This document shows, in pieces, positions 17,890 through 26,665 of a stretch of 64,000 nucleotides of DNA. A model generated the notes under the pieces. The model saw only the letters and a list, made by a program, of their open reading frames with translations, did no database searches and had not been told where the DNA came from. Source of the DNA: CAZDUS01 sp964508705 (GTDB lineage: Bacteria > Verrucomicrobiota > Kiritimatiellia > CAIKKV01 > CAITUY01); assembly GCA_964508705.1 (NCBI GenBank), contig CAZDUS010000003.1:1-64000 (forward strand), in the 5' to 3' direction. The position numbers were made by a program, and so were the translations under genes. Each line of letters begins with the position of its first letter. Position 1 is the stretch's first letter.

Positions 17890-19243
17890 TTTTTGAGGTC
17901 ATTCGCAGGACGAAGGGGACGCGTGTTTCTCCTGCGACCTGGTCCTTTTTGTCAATTCTAGCTGTCCAGTCCACACTGGTTAAACTGGCGGCGGTCTGTT
18001 CACACAGGCTCCATTTTGAAGCCATTCCATGCGCAATGATGGTTTGGCGGTTCATGGTTATAGAGTCAAAGGTGAGTCCGTTCCTTGAGGCGGTCTTCAG
18101 GATGGAGTTCAGGGTATTATTCAAACTTACGGTGAATGGAGCCATGAACGGGGAGTAGATCTTGTGTTGAGCACTCATGGATCGTCGTGCCGAGATGAGT
18201 TCCTGCCGGTCCTGAACTAGACGCGGGGAGCCAGTGATAGCGATAGCAAGACGTCGCAAATCTTGCTGGATGGTTGCCGTTCGGTGTTTTGCGGCAATAG
18301 TCCACGTGAGCGTTGTTACGCAGAGCAGTGCGCCAGCCAGCAGGAAAGAGACGGCGGCTTTGAAGGGGATGCGTTCCAAGGCCTCCTTTTCGATGGGATG
18401 AGTGAATTTTCCGGAGAGTAAATTGCAGCGATTGGAACCCTTTGCCAGGGCGCGTGTGGCCAGAGCGCGGGCAAGGAAAGTATCTGGATCATGCACAATC
18501 TTGGCTGGACCAGATGAAAAAGGGATAGATAGGTTGTTCAATTTTCGAGTCGCGTCGATGTTGGATGCGGCGGGACCTGCCCAGAACCAGAGGAAGGATA
18601 CAGCGGTTTCCTGAAGATAGGATTTCAATATCCTCTGGACCATGTCGGGGTCCGCTTCCTTCATGGTATGAGAACCCAGCAAGGATGCTCCACGTCCTAT
18701 GGCAAGTGTTAGCCGGTCGGAGGCGAAATATACGATGGCGCTAACGGTATCCGGGGATGAAACCGCAGGATACTCCTCGAGAAATTGGCTCCAAAGCGCA
18801 AGGCCTTCCTGATCGAGGATTCGGGGAGCGATTCCATTTTGGCTCAAAGTTGTAAGCCGAGTGGCAATATCAGCATGACGCGCGCCTGCCACCAAACCCA
18901 TGGTTCCACGCTTATCGGCGGAGGGTTTCATGTCCACCAGTGAAAACTCGCAGGTTTCGATAGGGAATGGGAGTTGGATATCGAGGAGGGAGGGGAATAC
19001 CTTTTCAGCCTTTGCGGTAGAGGAAAGGGGAGCTGACAGCCATCGCACCATGCTTTCGCGCTGTAACAGGCAGGCGGCGACTATGGAGGCTGGATCAATG
19101 GCTTGCTTGTCGGCGATTATGGGCTTGTATTCAATGTGCCGACGATTCCGTGTGGCCCTAATCAGGATGACTCGTTGGCCATCGAGATCAACGCCGTAAG
19201 CTGTGCTGGGACGGAATAACGGTGATATTTGGCGTGAATTCAT
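17876..19243 (-). CDS. GspL/PilM-N-like platform protein
   Basis: A 455-residue protein with an N-terminal actin-like cytoplasmic part (YGVDLDGQRVILIRATR near the N-terminus), one transmembrane helix around 297-315 (AVSFLLAGALLCVTTLTWTI), and a coiled-coil plus periplasmic domain. This is the architecture of GspL, or of fused PilM and PilN, which link the assembly ATPase to the membrane platform. The gene is the middle one of a three-gene minus-strand operon, 2 bases after the pseudopilin-like gene and overlapping the GspM-like gene. The partner ATPase is probably one of the GspE/PilB copies encoded about 3-9 kb away. Confidence 0.6.
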   Translation of the reverse strand: MNSRQISPLFRPSTAYGVDLDGQRVILIRATRNRRHIEYKPIIADKQAIDPASIVAACLLQRESMVRWLSAPLSSTAKAEKVFPSLLDIQLPFPIETCEFSLVDMKPSADKRGTMGLVAGARHADIATRLTTLSQNGIAPRILDQEGLALWSQFLEEYPAVSSPDTVSAIVYFASDRLTLAIGRGASLLGSHTMKEADPDMVQRILKSYLQETAVSFLWFWAGPAASNIDATRKLNNLSIPFSSGPAKIVHDPDTFLARALATRALAKGSNRCNLLSGKFTHPIEKEALERIPFKAAVSFLLAGALLCVTTLTWTIAAKHRTATIQQDLRRLAIAITGSPRLVQDRQELISARRSMSAQHKIYSPFMAPFTVSLNNTLNSILKTASRNGLTFDSITMNRQTIIAHGMASKWSLCEQTAASLTSVDWTARIDKKDQVAGETRVPFVLRMTSKNEIR

Positions 19244-19245
19244 GG

Positions 19246-19743
19246 TTACAGGGGTTCCGTCCAGCTCAAGAGACGCAATTCGCCAGTGGGAGTCAGGCAG
19301 GCCAGGGCGCGGATTTCGCGGTTGAGTTTGTCCAAAGTTACGCGTGTTGTGATGGCGAAAAATCTTCCGAACAGTGGAGTGTTTTGGAGCAGGAGCGGGG
19401 GTGGCAGCGATGAACGTGCGACCTCACGGAAAGAGGTTCTTGTCTCGATATCCGGGCCGGCAATCATGGCGTATTCGTAAGTCGAGAGTGAGTCTGGATC
19501 TAATCTCGAAGCGGTTAGCAGGGCAGACAAAACGGCGTCGGTTGCAGCGGTTCTCATCAGGCAAGTGACATGACGGTCACGCGCAAAACGAAGTTCCATG
19601 CCTGAAGCGACCAAGGACTGGAGAGCGAGGCCTGATAGTAGGGCGAGTAGCAGGAGTGAGACGAGTAGTGCCATCCCTGACCGGTTATCGTTGTTCTCGG
19701 AGCGCTCAGTCTGGCTGAATAGGTTGTCAGTGGTTATGTCCAT
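19246..19743 (-). CDS. GspK/PilX-like minor pseudopilin (tentative)
   Basis: A 165-residue protein with a hydrophilic leader of about 23 residues followed by a hydrophobic helix (GMALLVSLLLLALLSGLALQ, about 23-42). This resembles the prepilin-type N-terminus of GspK or PilX, where the segment after a Gly is very hydrophobic. The remainder is short compared with GspK (about 300 residues), so it may be a reduced form or a different minor pilin. First gene of the minus-strand operon; the divergent neighbour is the encapsulin operon, 132 bases away, with an inverted repeat in between. Confidence 0.5.
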   Translation of the reverse strand: MDITTDNLFSQTERSENNDNRSGMALLVSLLLLALLSGLALQSLVASGMELRFARDRHVTCLMRTAATDAVLSALLTASRLDPDSLSTYEYAMIAGPDIETRTSFREVARSSLPPPLLLQNTPLFGRFFAITTRVTLDKLNREIRALACLTPTGELRLLSWTEPL

Positions 19744-19755
19744 GATGCAGGATGC

Positions 19756-19784
19756 TTTTACTTCAAATGGAGGGTGAAGTCAAA
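19756..19784. promoter_or_regulatory. Candidate operator between secretion and encapsulin operons
   Basis: An inverted repeat with 10-bp arms, 9 of 10 matching (TTTTACTTCA at 19756-19765 and TGAAGTCAAA at 19775-19784, 9-base spacer). It sits in the 132-bp divergent intergenic region, about 90 bases upstream of the EncFtn start and just ahead of the pseudopilin-like gene. It does not match a known Fur or PerR box closely. Confidence 0.35.
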
Positions 19785-19875
19785 TGAGCGGACAAGTTCA
19801 TTCTTGTGGAGGGAGAGGTTTTGGGTAATAGTCTAGAGCCAACGGGCGCGTGATGTCGCTCAAGGAGGAAACTCG

Positions 19876-20208
19876 ATGAGTAGTGGTTACAATGAGGCAA
19901 ATCTTTCGGTGGGAGCGCGTCACATACATCGTGCTTTAGCCAGTTTGCAGGAAGAGCTCGAAGCTGTGGATTATTATCATCAGCGTGCTGATCAATCCGA
20001 CGATGCCCAGTTGAAGGCTATTTTATTGCATAACCGCAATGAGGAGATGGAGCATGCCGCGATGCTCTTGGAATGGTTACGCAGGAATATACCGGAGTTC
20101 GATACCACGATGAAGACGTATTTATTCACGTCCAAGCCCGTGACGGAGATTGAATCGGAAGAAGCGAGCGGAGGTATTGGCGATTTAGGCGTGGGGTCAC
20201 TGAAGTAG
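19876..20208 (+). CDS. Encapsulated ferritin-like protein (EncFtn), encapsulin cargo
   Basis: A 110-residue protein of the EncFtn family, a two-helix ferritin-like ferroxidase that forms decameric rings inside encapsulin shells and oxidises Fe2+ for mineral storage. Metal-binding residues are in QEELEAVDYYHQRA (Glu29 region) and NRNEEMEHAAMLLEW (Glu57, His60). The C-terminus after an acidic flexible linker (IESEEASGG) is IGDLGVGSLK, matching the known encapsulin cargo-loading peptide pattern (hydrophobic-x-hydrophobic-Gly-Ser-Leu). A near-perfect SD (AAGGAGGAA) precedes the ATG. The encapsulin shell gene follows 48 bases downstream. Confidence 0.95.
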   Translation: MSSGYNEANLSVGARHIHRALASLQEELEAVDYYHQRADQSDDAQLKAILLHNRNEEMEHAAMLLEWLRRNIPEFDTTMKTYLFTSKPVTEIESEEASGGIGDLGVGSLK

Positions 20209-20256
20209 TCTTCGGAATACTTGCATGAGGAATACAAATCAATAGGAGGATAGACC

Positions 20257-21069
20257 ATGAGTGATATATTAAGACGTTCATTTGCGCCGATTACGGATGA
20301 AGCATGGAAGGAAATTGACGAGCAGGCATCGCGCGTTTTGAAAGGCAATCTTTCAGCGCGGGGACTGGTGGACTTCAGCGGTCCGCATGGTTGGGGAATG
20401 GCGGCTGTCAATTTGGGTAGTGTTAGGGTGGGTAACAGTGAGCCAATCAAAGGAGTCAGTTGGGGAAAGCGCGAGACGCAAAACCTGATAGAACTCAGGT
20501 CTTATTTCACTTTGAAATTGTGGGAGTTGGACAATGTTTCACGAGGAGGGAAAAGTCCTAACCTTGATTCCATGATTACCGCCGCAAGGAAGGTGGCAAT
20601 GTTTGAAGAGGCAGCTATTTACCAGGGTTTTAGTGATGGAGGAATCAAGGGGATTTGTGAGTCGTCCAGCCATAAGCCGGTGCAGTTGGCGGCGGGTGAC
20701 CCTGATGGATTTGCCGAGTCTGTGGAGATGGCGGTTCTATCGATTCAGAAATCAGGTGTTGCGGGACCGTATGCCCTGGTGCTTGGCACCGATCCGTATG
20801 CTTTGGTGAAAGTGGGTGACCCTCAAGCCTATCCACTAAGAAAGCAGTTGGGTGGCATTGTTGATGGGGGCGTCCATTGGAGTCCCGCTTTGCATGGAGG
20901 TGTGGTGTTGTCCAGGCGGGGAGGTGACTTTGAAATGACGGTGGGGCAGGACTTGTCGATAGGGTTCAGGAATCATGACAAGGAAAGCGTAGACCTATAT
21001 TTTACCGAGTCATTTACGTTTCGGGTTCTGGAACCGGCGGCGGCTTGTGAGTTGAAGGTCAAGGCCTGA
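20257..21069 (+). CDS. Encapsulin shell protein (family 1, HK97 fold)
   Basis: A 270-residue encapsulin of the linocin-M18 family, which self-assembles into an icosahedral protein shell with the HK97 phage-capsid fold. The N-terminus LRRSFAPITDEAWKEIDEQA is diagnostic; this helix forms the inner binding site for cargo peptides. Other conserved stretches are ARGLVDFSGPHGWG, AIYQGF and the C-terminal ESFTFRVLEP. Length is that of T=1 shells. SD AGGAGGA sits just upstream. With EncFtn it forms an iron-storage compartment. The next gene starts one base after the stop. Confidence 0.96.
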   Translation: MSDILRRSFAPITDEAWKEIDEQASRVLKGNLSARGLVDFSGPHGWGMAAVNLGSVRVGNSEPIKGVSWGKRETQNLIELRSYFTLKLWELDNVSRGGKSPNLDSMITAARKVAMFEEAAIYQGFSDGGIKGICESSSHKPVQLAAGDPDGFAESVEMAVLSIQKSGVAGPYALVLGTDPYALVKVGDPQAYPLRKQLGGIVDGGVHWSPALHGGVVLSRRGGDFEMTVGQDLSIGFRNHDKESVDLYFTESFTFRVLEPAAACELKVKA

Positions 21070-21070
21070 T

Positions 21071-21880
21071 ATGTATCTTGAGTTTTTCCAACTCAATGAA
21101 TCGCCGTTTAGCATAACGCCGGACCCGCACTACCTGTACCTTTCCCGGCAGCATCAGGAGGCATACAATCTTTTGATGTATGGCATTAAGGAGCGAAAAG
21201 GGTTTATACAATTGGCGGGAGAAGTCGGTTCCGGCAAAACGACTCTATGCCGCGCGGTGCTGGCCGAACTGGGACAATCAGTTCGTACGGCTCTTATCTT
21301 GAACCCCTCATTGACGGAAGTGCAATTACTCCGGGCGATTCTTCATGATTTCGGATTACCCACCGCCCGCTGTGATATGTTGAAGTTAGTGGAGACGCTA
21401 AATACGTTTCTTCTGCAAAAAATGGAGGAGGGAGAGAATGTCGCGCTTCTGATAGACGAGGCGCAGAATCTATCGCCGAGATTGATGGAGCAAGTTAGGC
21501 TTCTCTCGAATCTCGAGACGACACGACAGAAAATGATTCAGATTGTACTCATCGGGCAGCCTGAGCTTGAGATCAAGCTTGAGGACGTGGCACTTCGGCA
21601 GCTACGACAGAGAATTACGGTGCGAGCTTACCTTGGTCCATTGGGTGAGGTGGAGGTTGGTCATTACGTTTCTCATCGGCTTGAAATGGCAGGCGCGAAC
21701 GGTCGGATTGTTTTCGAACCCAAGGCTGTGAGTCTGGCCTACAGGTATTCGGGAGGAATTCCTCGGCTGGTTAATGCTGTTTGTGACAATGCCCTGCTGG
21801 CTGGTTATGTAAGCGGTCAGTGGGCGATAGATGGTGCCTGCATGAAGCGAGCGATTGCACATCTTGATGGCAAGCGCTGA
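21071..21880 (+). CDS. ExeA/GspA/MshM-type AAA+ ATPase
   Basis: A 269-residue AAA+ ATPase of the ExeA family. The N-terminus YLEFFQLNESPFSITPDPHY is characteristic, Walker A is GEVGSGKTTL (about 50-59), Walker B is VALLIDEAQNLS, and sensor-like QIVLIGQPEL follows. Family members help install secretins through peptidoglycan (ExeA/GspA) or serve MSHA-type pili. The usual C-terminal peptidoglycan-binding extension and membrane helix of ExeA are absent, as in MshM-length proteins. The ATG follows the encapsulin stop by a single base, so the two are coupled in translation. A role for the shell is possible, but secretion/pilus genes nearby make the ExeA role the default. No cargo peptide is seen. 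Confidence 0.85.
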   Translation: MYLEFFQLNESPFSITPDPHYLYLSRQHQEAYNLLMYGIKERKGFIQLAGEVGSGKTTLCRAVLAELGQSVRTALILNPSLTEVQLLRAILHDFGLPTARCDMLKLVETLNTFLLQKMEEGENVALLIDEAQNLSPRLMEQVRLLSNLETTRQKMIQIVLIGQPELEIKLEDVALRQLRQRITVRAYLGPLGEVEVGHYVSHRLEMAGANGRIVFEPKAVSLAYRYSGGIPRLVNAVCDNALLAGYVSGQWAIDGACMKRAIAHLDGKR

Positions 21881-21981
21881 GTATGCGGTATGGGGCACTG
21901 TAAGCATCACTCAGCCCGCTTTCGCAATTTGTGGCAGAGTGAAATGAGGACAGAGGCTTTTTCGTAATGGCAAAAGGTTGG

Positions 21982-22674
21982 TTAAGGAATATCCCAATTG
22001 CGCCATGGTTTCCCGAAATTATGGTAGCGTCTTGAGATTTCAATGATGTATCGCCGGGTGGATGGATAAGTAATGGCGTTTAGAAACTCCACGTTTGACG
22101 TCTTAGCGTAACGATCCCACCTTAGCGCATTTGAAGCTCCCGCATTATATTCAGCGAGCGCATAAGGGATTGCGTTGTTCTTATTCTTCCAGCGTGATAA
22201 AGCGCGGCCCAGATACCATGCACCAGCCATGGTATTGGTGGTGGGGTTAACAAGAGTGGAGAGTTGGAAATGTTTAATGTTTTCGGCTTTTGCCCATTCC
22301 ATGGCGCTTCCCGGCATGATTTGCATTAGACCAATTTCTCCTGCCTTACCTTTTTGCGCAGGATTAAAATGGGTTTCTTGCCAAATGACAGAAGCAAGGA
22401 GATGAGGATGCACATGATAACGCTCAGCTGAGCGATCAATGGTGTCCCTGTGCCACCAATACGTCAGTTCGAAGCGAAAAGTGAATATAATGGCAGCAAT
22501 AAGTGTGACCAGTGTTAGCAGGATTAGCGTTATACTATAGATGTTACGACGCACAAGATAATTGACTATATGAGGAAGGTGCATAGGTGTCGAGCCTGTG
22601 GTTAGCAGAGTAATGGCACTCGATTGCTGGAATTCGTTGGATCTGAATTCCATTGGCCTGGCGTTTTGACTCAA
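21982..22674 (-). CDS. Lytic transglycosylase (SLT family), membrane-anchored
   Basis: An SLT-domain peptidoglycan lytic transglycosylase of up to 230 residues. A transmembrane helix (ITLILLTLVTLIAAIIFTF) anchors it, followed by the catalytic domain: ASVIWQETHFNP with the catalytic Glu, GEIGLMQIMPGSA, the ALAEYNAG motif, and a C-terminal YIIEISRRY. The start is uncertain: TTG at 22674, ATG at 22653 or ATG at 22584 (the last gives a compact N-terminus right before the membrane helix); none has a strong SD. It may open the wall for the pilus/secretion machinery encoded nearby. Confidence 0.88.
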   Translation of the reverse strand: MSQNARPMEFRSNEFQQSSAITLLTTGSTPMHLPHIVNYLVRRNIYSITLILLTLVTLIAAIIFTFRFELTYWWHRDTIDRSAERYHVHPHLLASVIWQETHFNPAQKGKAGEIGLMQIMPGSAMEWAKAENIKHFQLSTLVNPTTNTMAGAWYLGRALSRWKNKNNAIPYALAEYNAGASNALRWDRYAKTSNVEFLNAITYPSTRRYIIEISRRYHNFGKPWRNWDIP

Positions 22675-22846
22675 AGCAGTTCATTCGATGCTTTAGCGAC
22701 CTATTGAAAGGCTTTGGCGCACTTATCAATGGCTTCAGTATCGTGCCATTTCTAAATCGTTGATCAGGTTTGCAAATGCCAAGCTATGTGAGATGTCCAA
22801 TCCAACCTTGCCGTGGTTAATTGTCATGATTGTTTCCCGCTGGCTG

Positions 22847-23737
22847 TCATTCCTTGATTAATTTCTCAGCGTTTGAACTGTAGATCTTTTCCAGCACGCT
22901 AGCACTAAGGCTCAGGGAATTGATGAACTCCTGATGCTTATTGTCGAAATTATCACGGGCATAAAGGACTCGATCCTGAAATTCGACCAAGAATTGTTTT
23001 GCAAATACAGGATCTCTTTTCAGTGCTTTCAAAGCGGAGCCTGCTGACAAGTCGCAGAACAAATTCGGATACTTACGCAATAATGTGGGGACGCGACCGC
23101 CGGGCAATACAGGAGCGCCGTCCGGAGGATAGTTGCAGGTTTGCCATAATTCATCATTGGAGATGTGAATCCAGAATCCTGGTGCGTGACCAAGGAAAAT
23201 TGTGTTGGGGCAAGCTTGTAAGACCCTTTCAATGGTATCAATGCTGCCACCCCACCACTCGCTGCGAGGTTCCTTGTAGGTTTGCTGCTTATTATACTGC
23301 AGGTGAAAGACCAATGGCATGCTGAGTTCACCCGCGAGCTTGAATAGACGAAGTGCATCTTGATTGTCGTACATCATCCTGCATTTCAATTCGCCGCAGA
23401 TCCGTGCTCCATAAATGCGATGAGCTGCCTCCAGTCTGGCGCAGGCATCCGGCAGTCGCGGGTCCGGGCAGAAGCCGAGGATAAACCTATCCGGCGCTCG
23501 TTCCTTGTAGGAAATGCATCGGCTAAAGGGGATTGGCCCTGATGCTATTCCCAAAACGGGTGCCGGGAGAACGTCTTGATAGTGGCTGCTATATTCATGT
23601 TCAGGACATTCCCAATTCAACAGCCATGTTTTGTAGATGGAGTGTTGATTCATGTTGGCGAGGACCTTGTCAAGGTCATGTCCATGCCAATCGGGGTGAT
23701 TGTGTGCATCAATGATGTTCATCTGGTGGCCGTGCAT
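22847..23737 (-). CDS. Amidohydrolase-2 family metal-dependent hydrolase
   Basis: A protein of 296 residues (291 if the second ATG at 23722 is used) with the TIM-barrel amidohydrolase layout. The N-terminal metal motif is IDAHNHPDWHGHD, later ligands are in LVFHLQYN and FLGHAPGFW, and the C-terminal Asp is in LYARDNF, where relatives have FGTD. Family members include decarboxylases and lactonases; the substrate cannot be told. Stand-alone gene next to a tRNA. Confidence 0.75.
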   Translation of the reverse strand: MHGHQMNIIDAHNHPDWHGHDLDKVLANMNQHSIYKTWLLNWECPEHEYSSHYQDVLPAPVLGIASGPIPFSRCISYKERAPDRFILGFCPDPRLPDACARLEAAHRIYGARICGELKCRMMYDNQDALRLFKLAGELSMPLVFHLQYNKQQTYKEPRSEWWGGSIDTIERVLQACPNTIFLGHAPGFWIHISNDELWQTCNYPPDGAPVLPGGRVPTLLRKYPNLFCDLSAGSALKALKRDPVFAKQFLVEFQDRVLYARDNFDNKHQEFINSLSLSASVLEKIYSSNAEKLIKE

Positions 23738-23835
23738 AATGTAGATGGTTCTTTCACGTAGACAAATTCATGATCTGTTTGATTTGCAAGTCAAGGACGA
23801 ATAGCAGGCGGGTTATCCCTGAATGTTGTGTGCGA

Positions 23836-23926
23836 TGGCGGAGAGGGTGGGATTTGAACCCACGGTGCCCGGTTAGAGCACACAGCATTTCCAGTGCTGC
23901 GCCTTAGACCACTCGGCCACCTCTCC
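23836..23926 (-). tRNA. tRNA-Ser (anticodon GGA)
   Basis: On the minus strand a complete class II tRNA is readable: acceptor arms GGAGAGG/CCTCTCC, D-arm GCCGAGTGG-TCTAAGGC, anticodon stem-loop with GGA, a long variable arm, T-arm GGTTCAAATCC, discriminator G and an encoded CCA. It reads UCC and UCU serine codons. Confidence 0.96.
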
Positions 23927-24217
23927 GAAGTTGTTTGTTTTGAATAGCTTGCAACTTGGCGTTAAGCCGACAGGCAATAGGCGTGATACTCAAAACGGGC
24001 TACAAGATAAGGAAAGATACTTCATTTTGGCAAGTGATTCTTTCCGTCATTGTTTCTCTGGTTAAAAGGTCAATATCATTCAGGGAATTTATGGATTCTC
24101 ATATGGATGGAGCAATGTTTATGTGTGTCCATTTATCCACGTTGACGCATTGCGCAAGGCATGCAATGTTGGCCTCCGTGAGTGTTGAGTGGAGTAATAA
24201 TAAGATAAGGCGGGATA

Positions 24218-25213
24218 ATGAAGCAATCAATCGACGGTGTTATACGAGGGTATGTATTGATTTCAGGGGGGTTAGACAGCCGATTGGCTGTTTGTGTGTT
24301 GCGCGAGCAAGGGATAGAGGTGACGGGCATAAGCTTTAGTAGTCCATTTTTTAGCCCTAAAAAAGCAAAGGATGCTGCCAGTCAACTAGGAATACCGCTG
24401 GTTGTTGAGGAATTTACTACCCAAATACTGGACCTAGTTGAGCATCCTCCTCATGGATTTGGTTCCAATATGAACCCCTGTATTGATTGTCATACCTGTA
24501 TGATCAAAATGGCAGGCCAGCGTGCCGAGCGCGAAGGATTTCAGTTTTTGGCGACCGGGGAGGTTCTTAATCAGCGACCGATGTCACAAACGAAGCGTAG
24601 CTTGGGAATTGTGGGAAAGGGCTCTGGGTACGCGGACTGGCTGGTTCGACCGCTAAGCGCCAAATTGTTGGACGAGACAGAGGCGGAACGCCTTGGGTGG
24701 GTGGACAGGAGTCGATTACTTGCGCTCAGCGGGCGGAGCCGGAAGCCACAGTATGAGCTGGCAAAGAAATTTGGGATAACAAGTTATCCATCGCCGGGAG
24801 GAGGGTGCTGTTTGACTGAGCCCAATTTTTCAGCGAGGCTTAAGGATTTGCGTAATTATGGGCAAGTGAAGGATTTACATGCGGTTGAATTGTTAAAACA
24901 CGGGCGGCATTTCAGGTTGAGTGACAAGGTGAAAGTGCTTGTTGGGCGTGACGAAAAGGACAATGCGATACTTGAGAAATTAGCGAATCCAGAGGAAATC
25001 CTGATTGAAACGGCGGCTGTAATGGGGCCTGCGGGGTTGATAACGGGTGGGGCTGATGAGGGCGAGATTCTCCTGGCTGCCAGCTTATGTGCAAGACACA
25101 GTGATCAGAAGGTGGGCTTGGTGGAGATGATCATCAAAGGGAACGGCGGGGAGCGGCGGGTGACTGTCGAGTGTGCCACACCGGAAATGGTGGATCAGTT
25201 AAGGGTTAAGTAG
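24218..25213 (+). CDS. PP-loop ATPase with NFACT-R-like C-terminus (ThiI/MnmA-like sulfurtransferase)
   Basis: A 331-residue protein with an N-terminal PP-loop motif (ISGGLDSRLAV) as in the tRNA-thiolating enzymes ThiI and MnmA, and further conserved Cys-containing motifs NPCIDCHTCM and PGGGCCLT. The C-terminal third (about 225-331) resembles the NFACT-R/DUF814 domain. No THUMP or rhodanese domain is present, so it is not a full ThiI. The likely role is ATP-dependent thiolation of tRNA or a related substrate. It lies downstream of tRNA-Ser on the opposite strand; that adjacency is probably fortuitous. Confidence 0.75.
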   Translation: MKQSIDGVIRGYVLISGGLDSRLAVCVLREQGIEVTGISFSSPFFSPKKAKDAASQLGIPLVVEEFTTQILDLVEHPPHGFGSNMNPCIDCHTCMIKMAGQRAEREGFQFLATGEVLNQRPMSQTKRSLGIVGKGSGYADWLVRPLSAKLLDETEAERLGWVDRSRLLALSGRSRKPQYELAKKFGITSYPSPGGGCCLTEPNFSARLKDLRNYGQVKDLHAVELLKHGRHFRLSDKVKVLVGRDEKDNAILEKLANPEEILIETAAVMGPAGLITGGADEGEILLAASLCARHSDQKVGLVEMIIKGNGGERRVTVECATPEMVDQLRVK

Positions 25214-25273
25214 GTTGGATGCGCCCGTTGGATGAACGAGGCAGGGGTGAAGAAGAATGCAGGCGGTGAATGG

Positions 25274-26665
25274 TTAGGCTGAAGGGCGAATCGATTGTGT
25301 GATGTGATGACGGATGGCCTCATCGGTTGCAGGTAGCACCTTACAACGGGTGGGTAGGTCATTCAGCGCGTCTAGAATAGGATGATGAGCCAGATCGTGC
25401 CCTGTTGCGTCTTCGATGGCTTGGCTGAATTTGGCAGGATGCGCGGTGGCGAGGCAAATCATGGGTTCATTCGCATGTTGATGCTGTTCTGCCACATGGA
25501 TCCCGACTGCAGTATGTGGATCAAGTAGATATCCATAGTCCTTTTGATACTTCCGGATTATAGCTAGCGTTTCAGCAGTATTGGCTGAGCCGGCGGATAT
25601 TAGATTGTCGATTCGGCCGGCAGGCAAGGGTGCTACCTTGAGGTAATGAGATTTTGAAAACTCGGACATCATCGCGTTGAGTGCAAGAGCGTCCCCGCCG
25701 GTGCGGTAGTAGAGATAGCGTTCGAAATTGCTGGCGACCTGAATATCCATTGAAGGGCTAATTGTTGAATGGACAGCTCCCTGTCTATATTCACCAGTAG
25801 TGAAGAACCGCGAGAGAATGTCGTTTTCATTAGTTGCCAGAATTAATTGGCTAACCGGCAGTCCCATTCGTTGGGCAACAAAGCCTGCGAATATGTCGCC
25901 AAAATTTCCTGTTGGGACGGAGAATTGGACACGCTTGGCCCCTGTGAGGCGCATGACTCGGAAAGCGGAGAAGAAATAGTAGATAATCTGCGCGAGAACT
26001 CGTGCCCAGTTGATGGAGTTTACTGTGCCTAGGGAATAACGATCCCTGAAAGTAAGATCACTAAACAAGTCTTTCATGATGCGCTGAGCGTCATCGAATG
26101 TGCCTTCAATCGCGATATTGAAAACATTATCGTCAAGAACGCTGGTCATTTGTCGTTCCTGAGTCGGGCTTACCCTTCCGCGTGGGTGCATGACAAATAT
26201 GCGGATGTGGTCCCGCCCCCGAACGCCACAGATGGCTGCGCTCCCCGTATCTCCGCTTGTGGCGGCAAGTATGTTCAACTCCCGACTTTCCTGTTCAAGA
26301 ATATGCTCAAAAACATTGCCGAGGAACTGGAGCGCCACATCCTTAAACGCGAGGGTGGGGCCGTGAAACAGTTCCAGGATATGAATGTTGTTAACGGATC
26401 GGACAGGTGCGACGTCTGGATGCCGGAATGTTTCATAACTGCGTGTAATGATTGAACGCAATTCCTGGTCGGATATGTCGCAAAATAGCTTCATGATCTC
26501 AAACGCGAGATCCTGGTAAGACAGCGTTTGCCAAACAGGTAGTTTAGCAGCTACGTAGGGTATTTCGTCAGGGAGAAGGAGCCCGCCATCGCGTGCGAGT
26601 CCTGTCATGACGGCCGCTTTGAAACCTATAGGGTCCTGCTTGCCTCTTGTGCTGATGTAACGCAT
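25274..26665 (-). CDS. thrC: Threonine synthase
   Basis: A 463-residue PLP enzyme that converts O-phospho-homoserine to threonine. Family signatures: MRYISTRG at the start, GLARDGGLLLPD, HGPTLAFKDVALQFLGN with the PLP-binding Lys, AATSGDTGSAAI, and VPTGNFGDIFAG. The reading frame is open for another 87 codons upstream (to 26926), but that part has no homology and overlaps the divergent nadE, so the ATG at 26665 is preferred even though its SD is weak. It is convergent with the PP-loop gene and divergent from nadE. Confidence 0.95.
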   Translation of the reverse strand: MRYISTRGKQDPIGFKAAVMTGLARDGGLLLPDEIPYVAAKLPVWQTLSYQDLAFEIMKLFCDISDQELRSIITRSYETFRHPDVAPVRSVNNIHILELFHGPTLAFKDVALQFLGNVFEHILEQESRELNILAATSGDTGSAAICGVRGRDHIRIFVMHPRGRVSPTQERQMTSVLDDNVFNIAIEGTFDDAQRIMKDLFSDLTFRDRYSLGTVNSINWARVLAQIIYYFFSAFRVMRLTGAKRVQFSVPTGNFGDIFAGFVAQRMGLPVSQLILATNENDILSRFFTTGEYRQGAVHSTISPSMDIQVASNFERYLYYRTGGDALALNAMMSEFSKSHYLKVAPLPAGRIDNLISAGSANTAETLAIIRKYQKDYGYLLDPHTAVGIHVAEQHQHANEPMICLATAHPAKFSQAIEDATGHDLAHHPILDALNDLPTRCKVLPATDEAIRHHITQSIRPSA

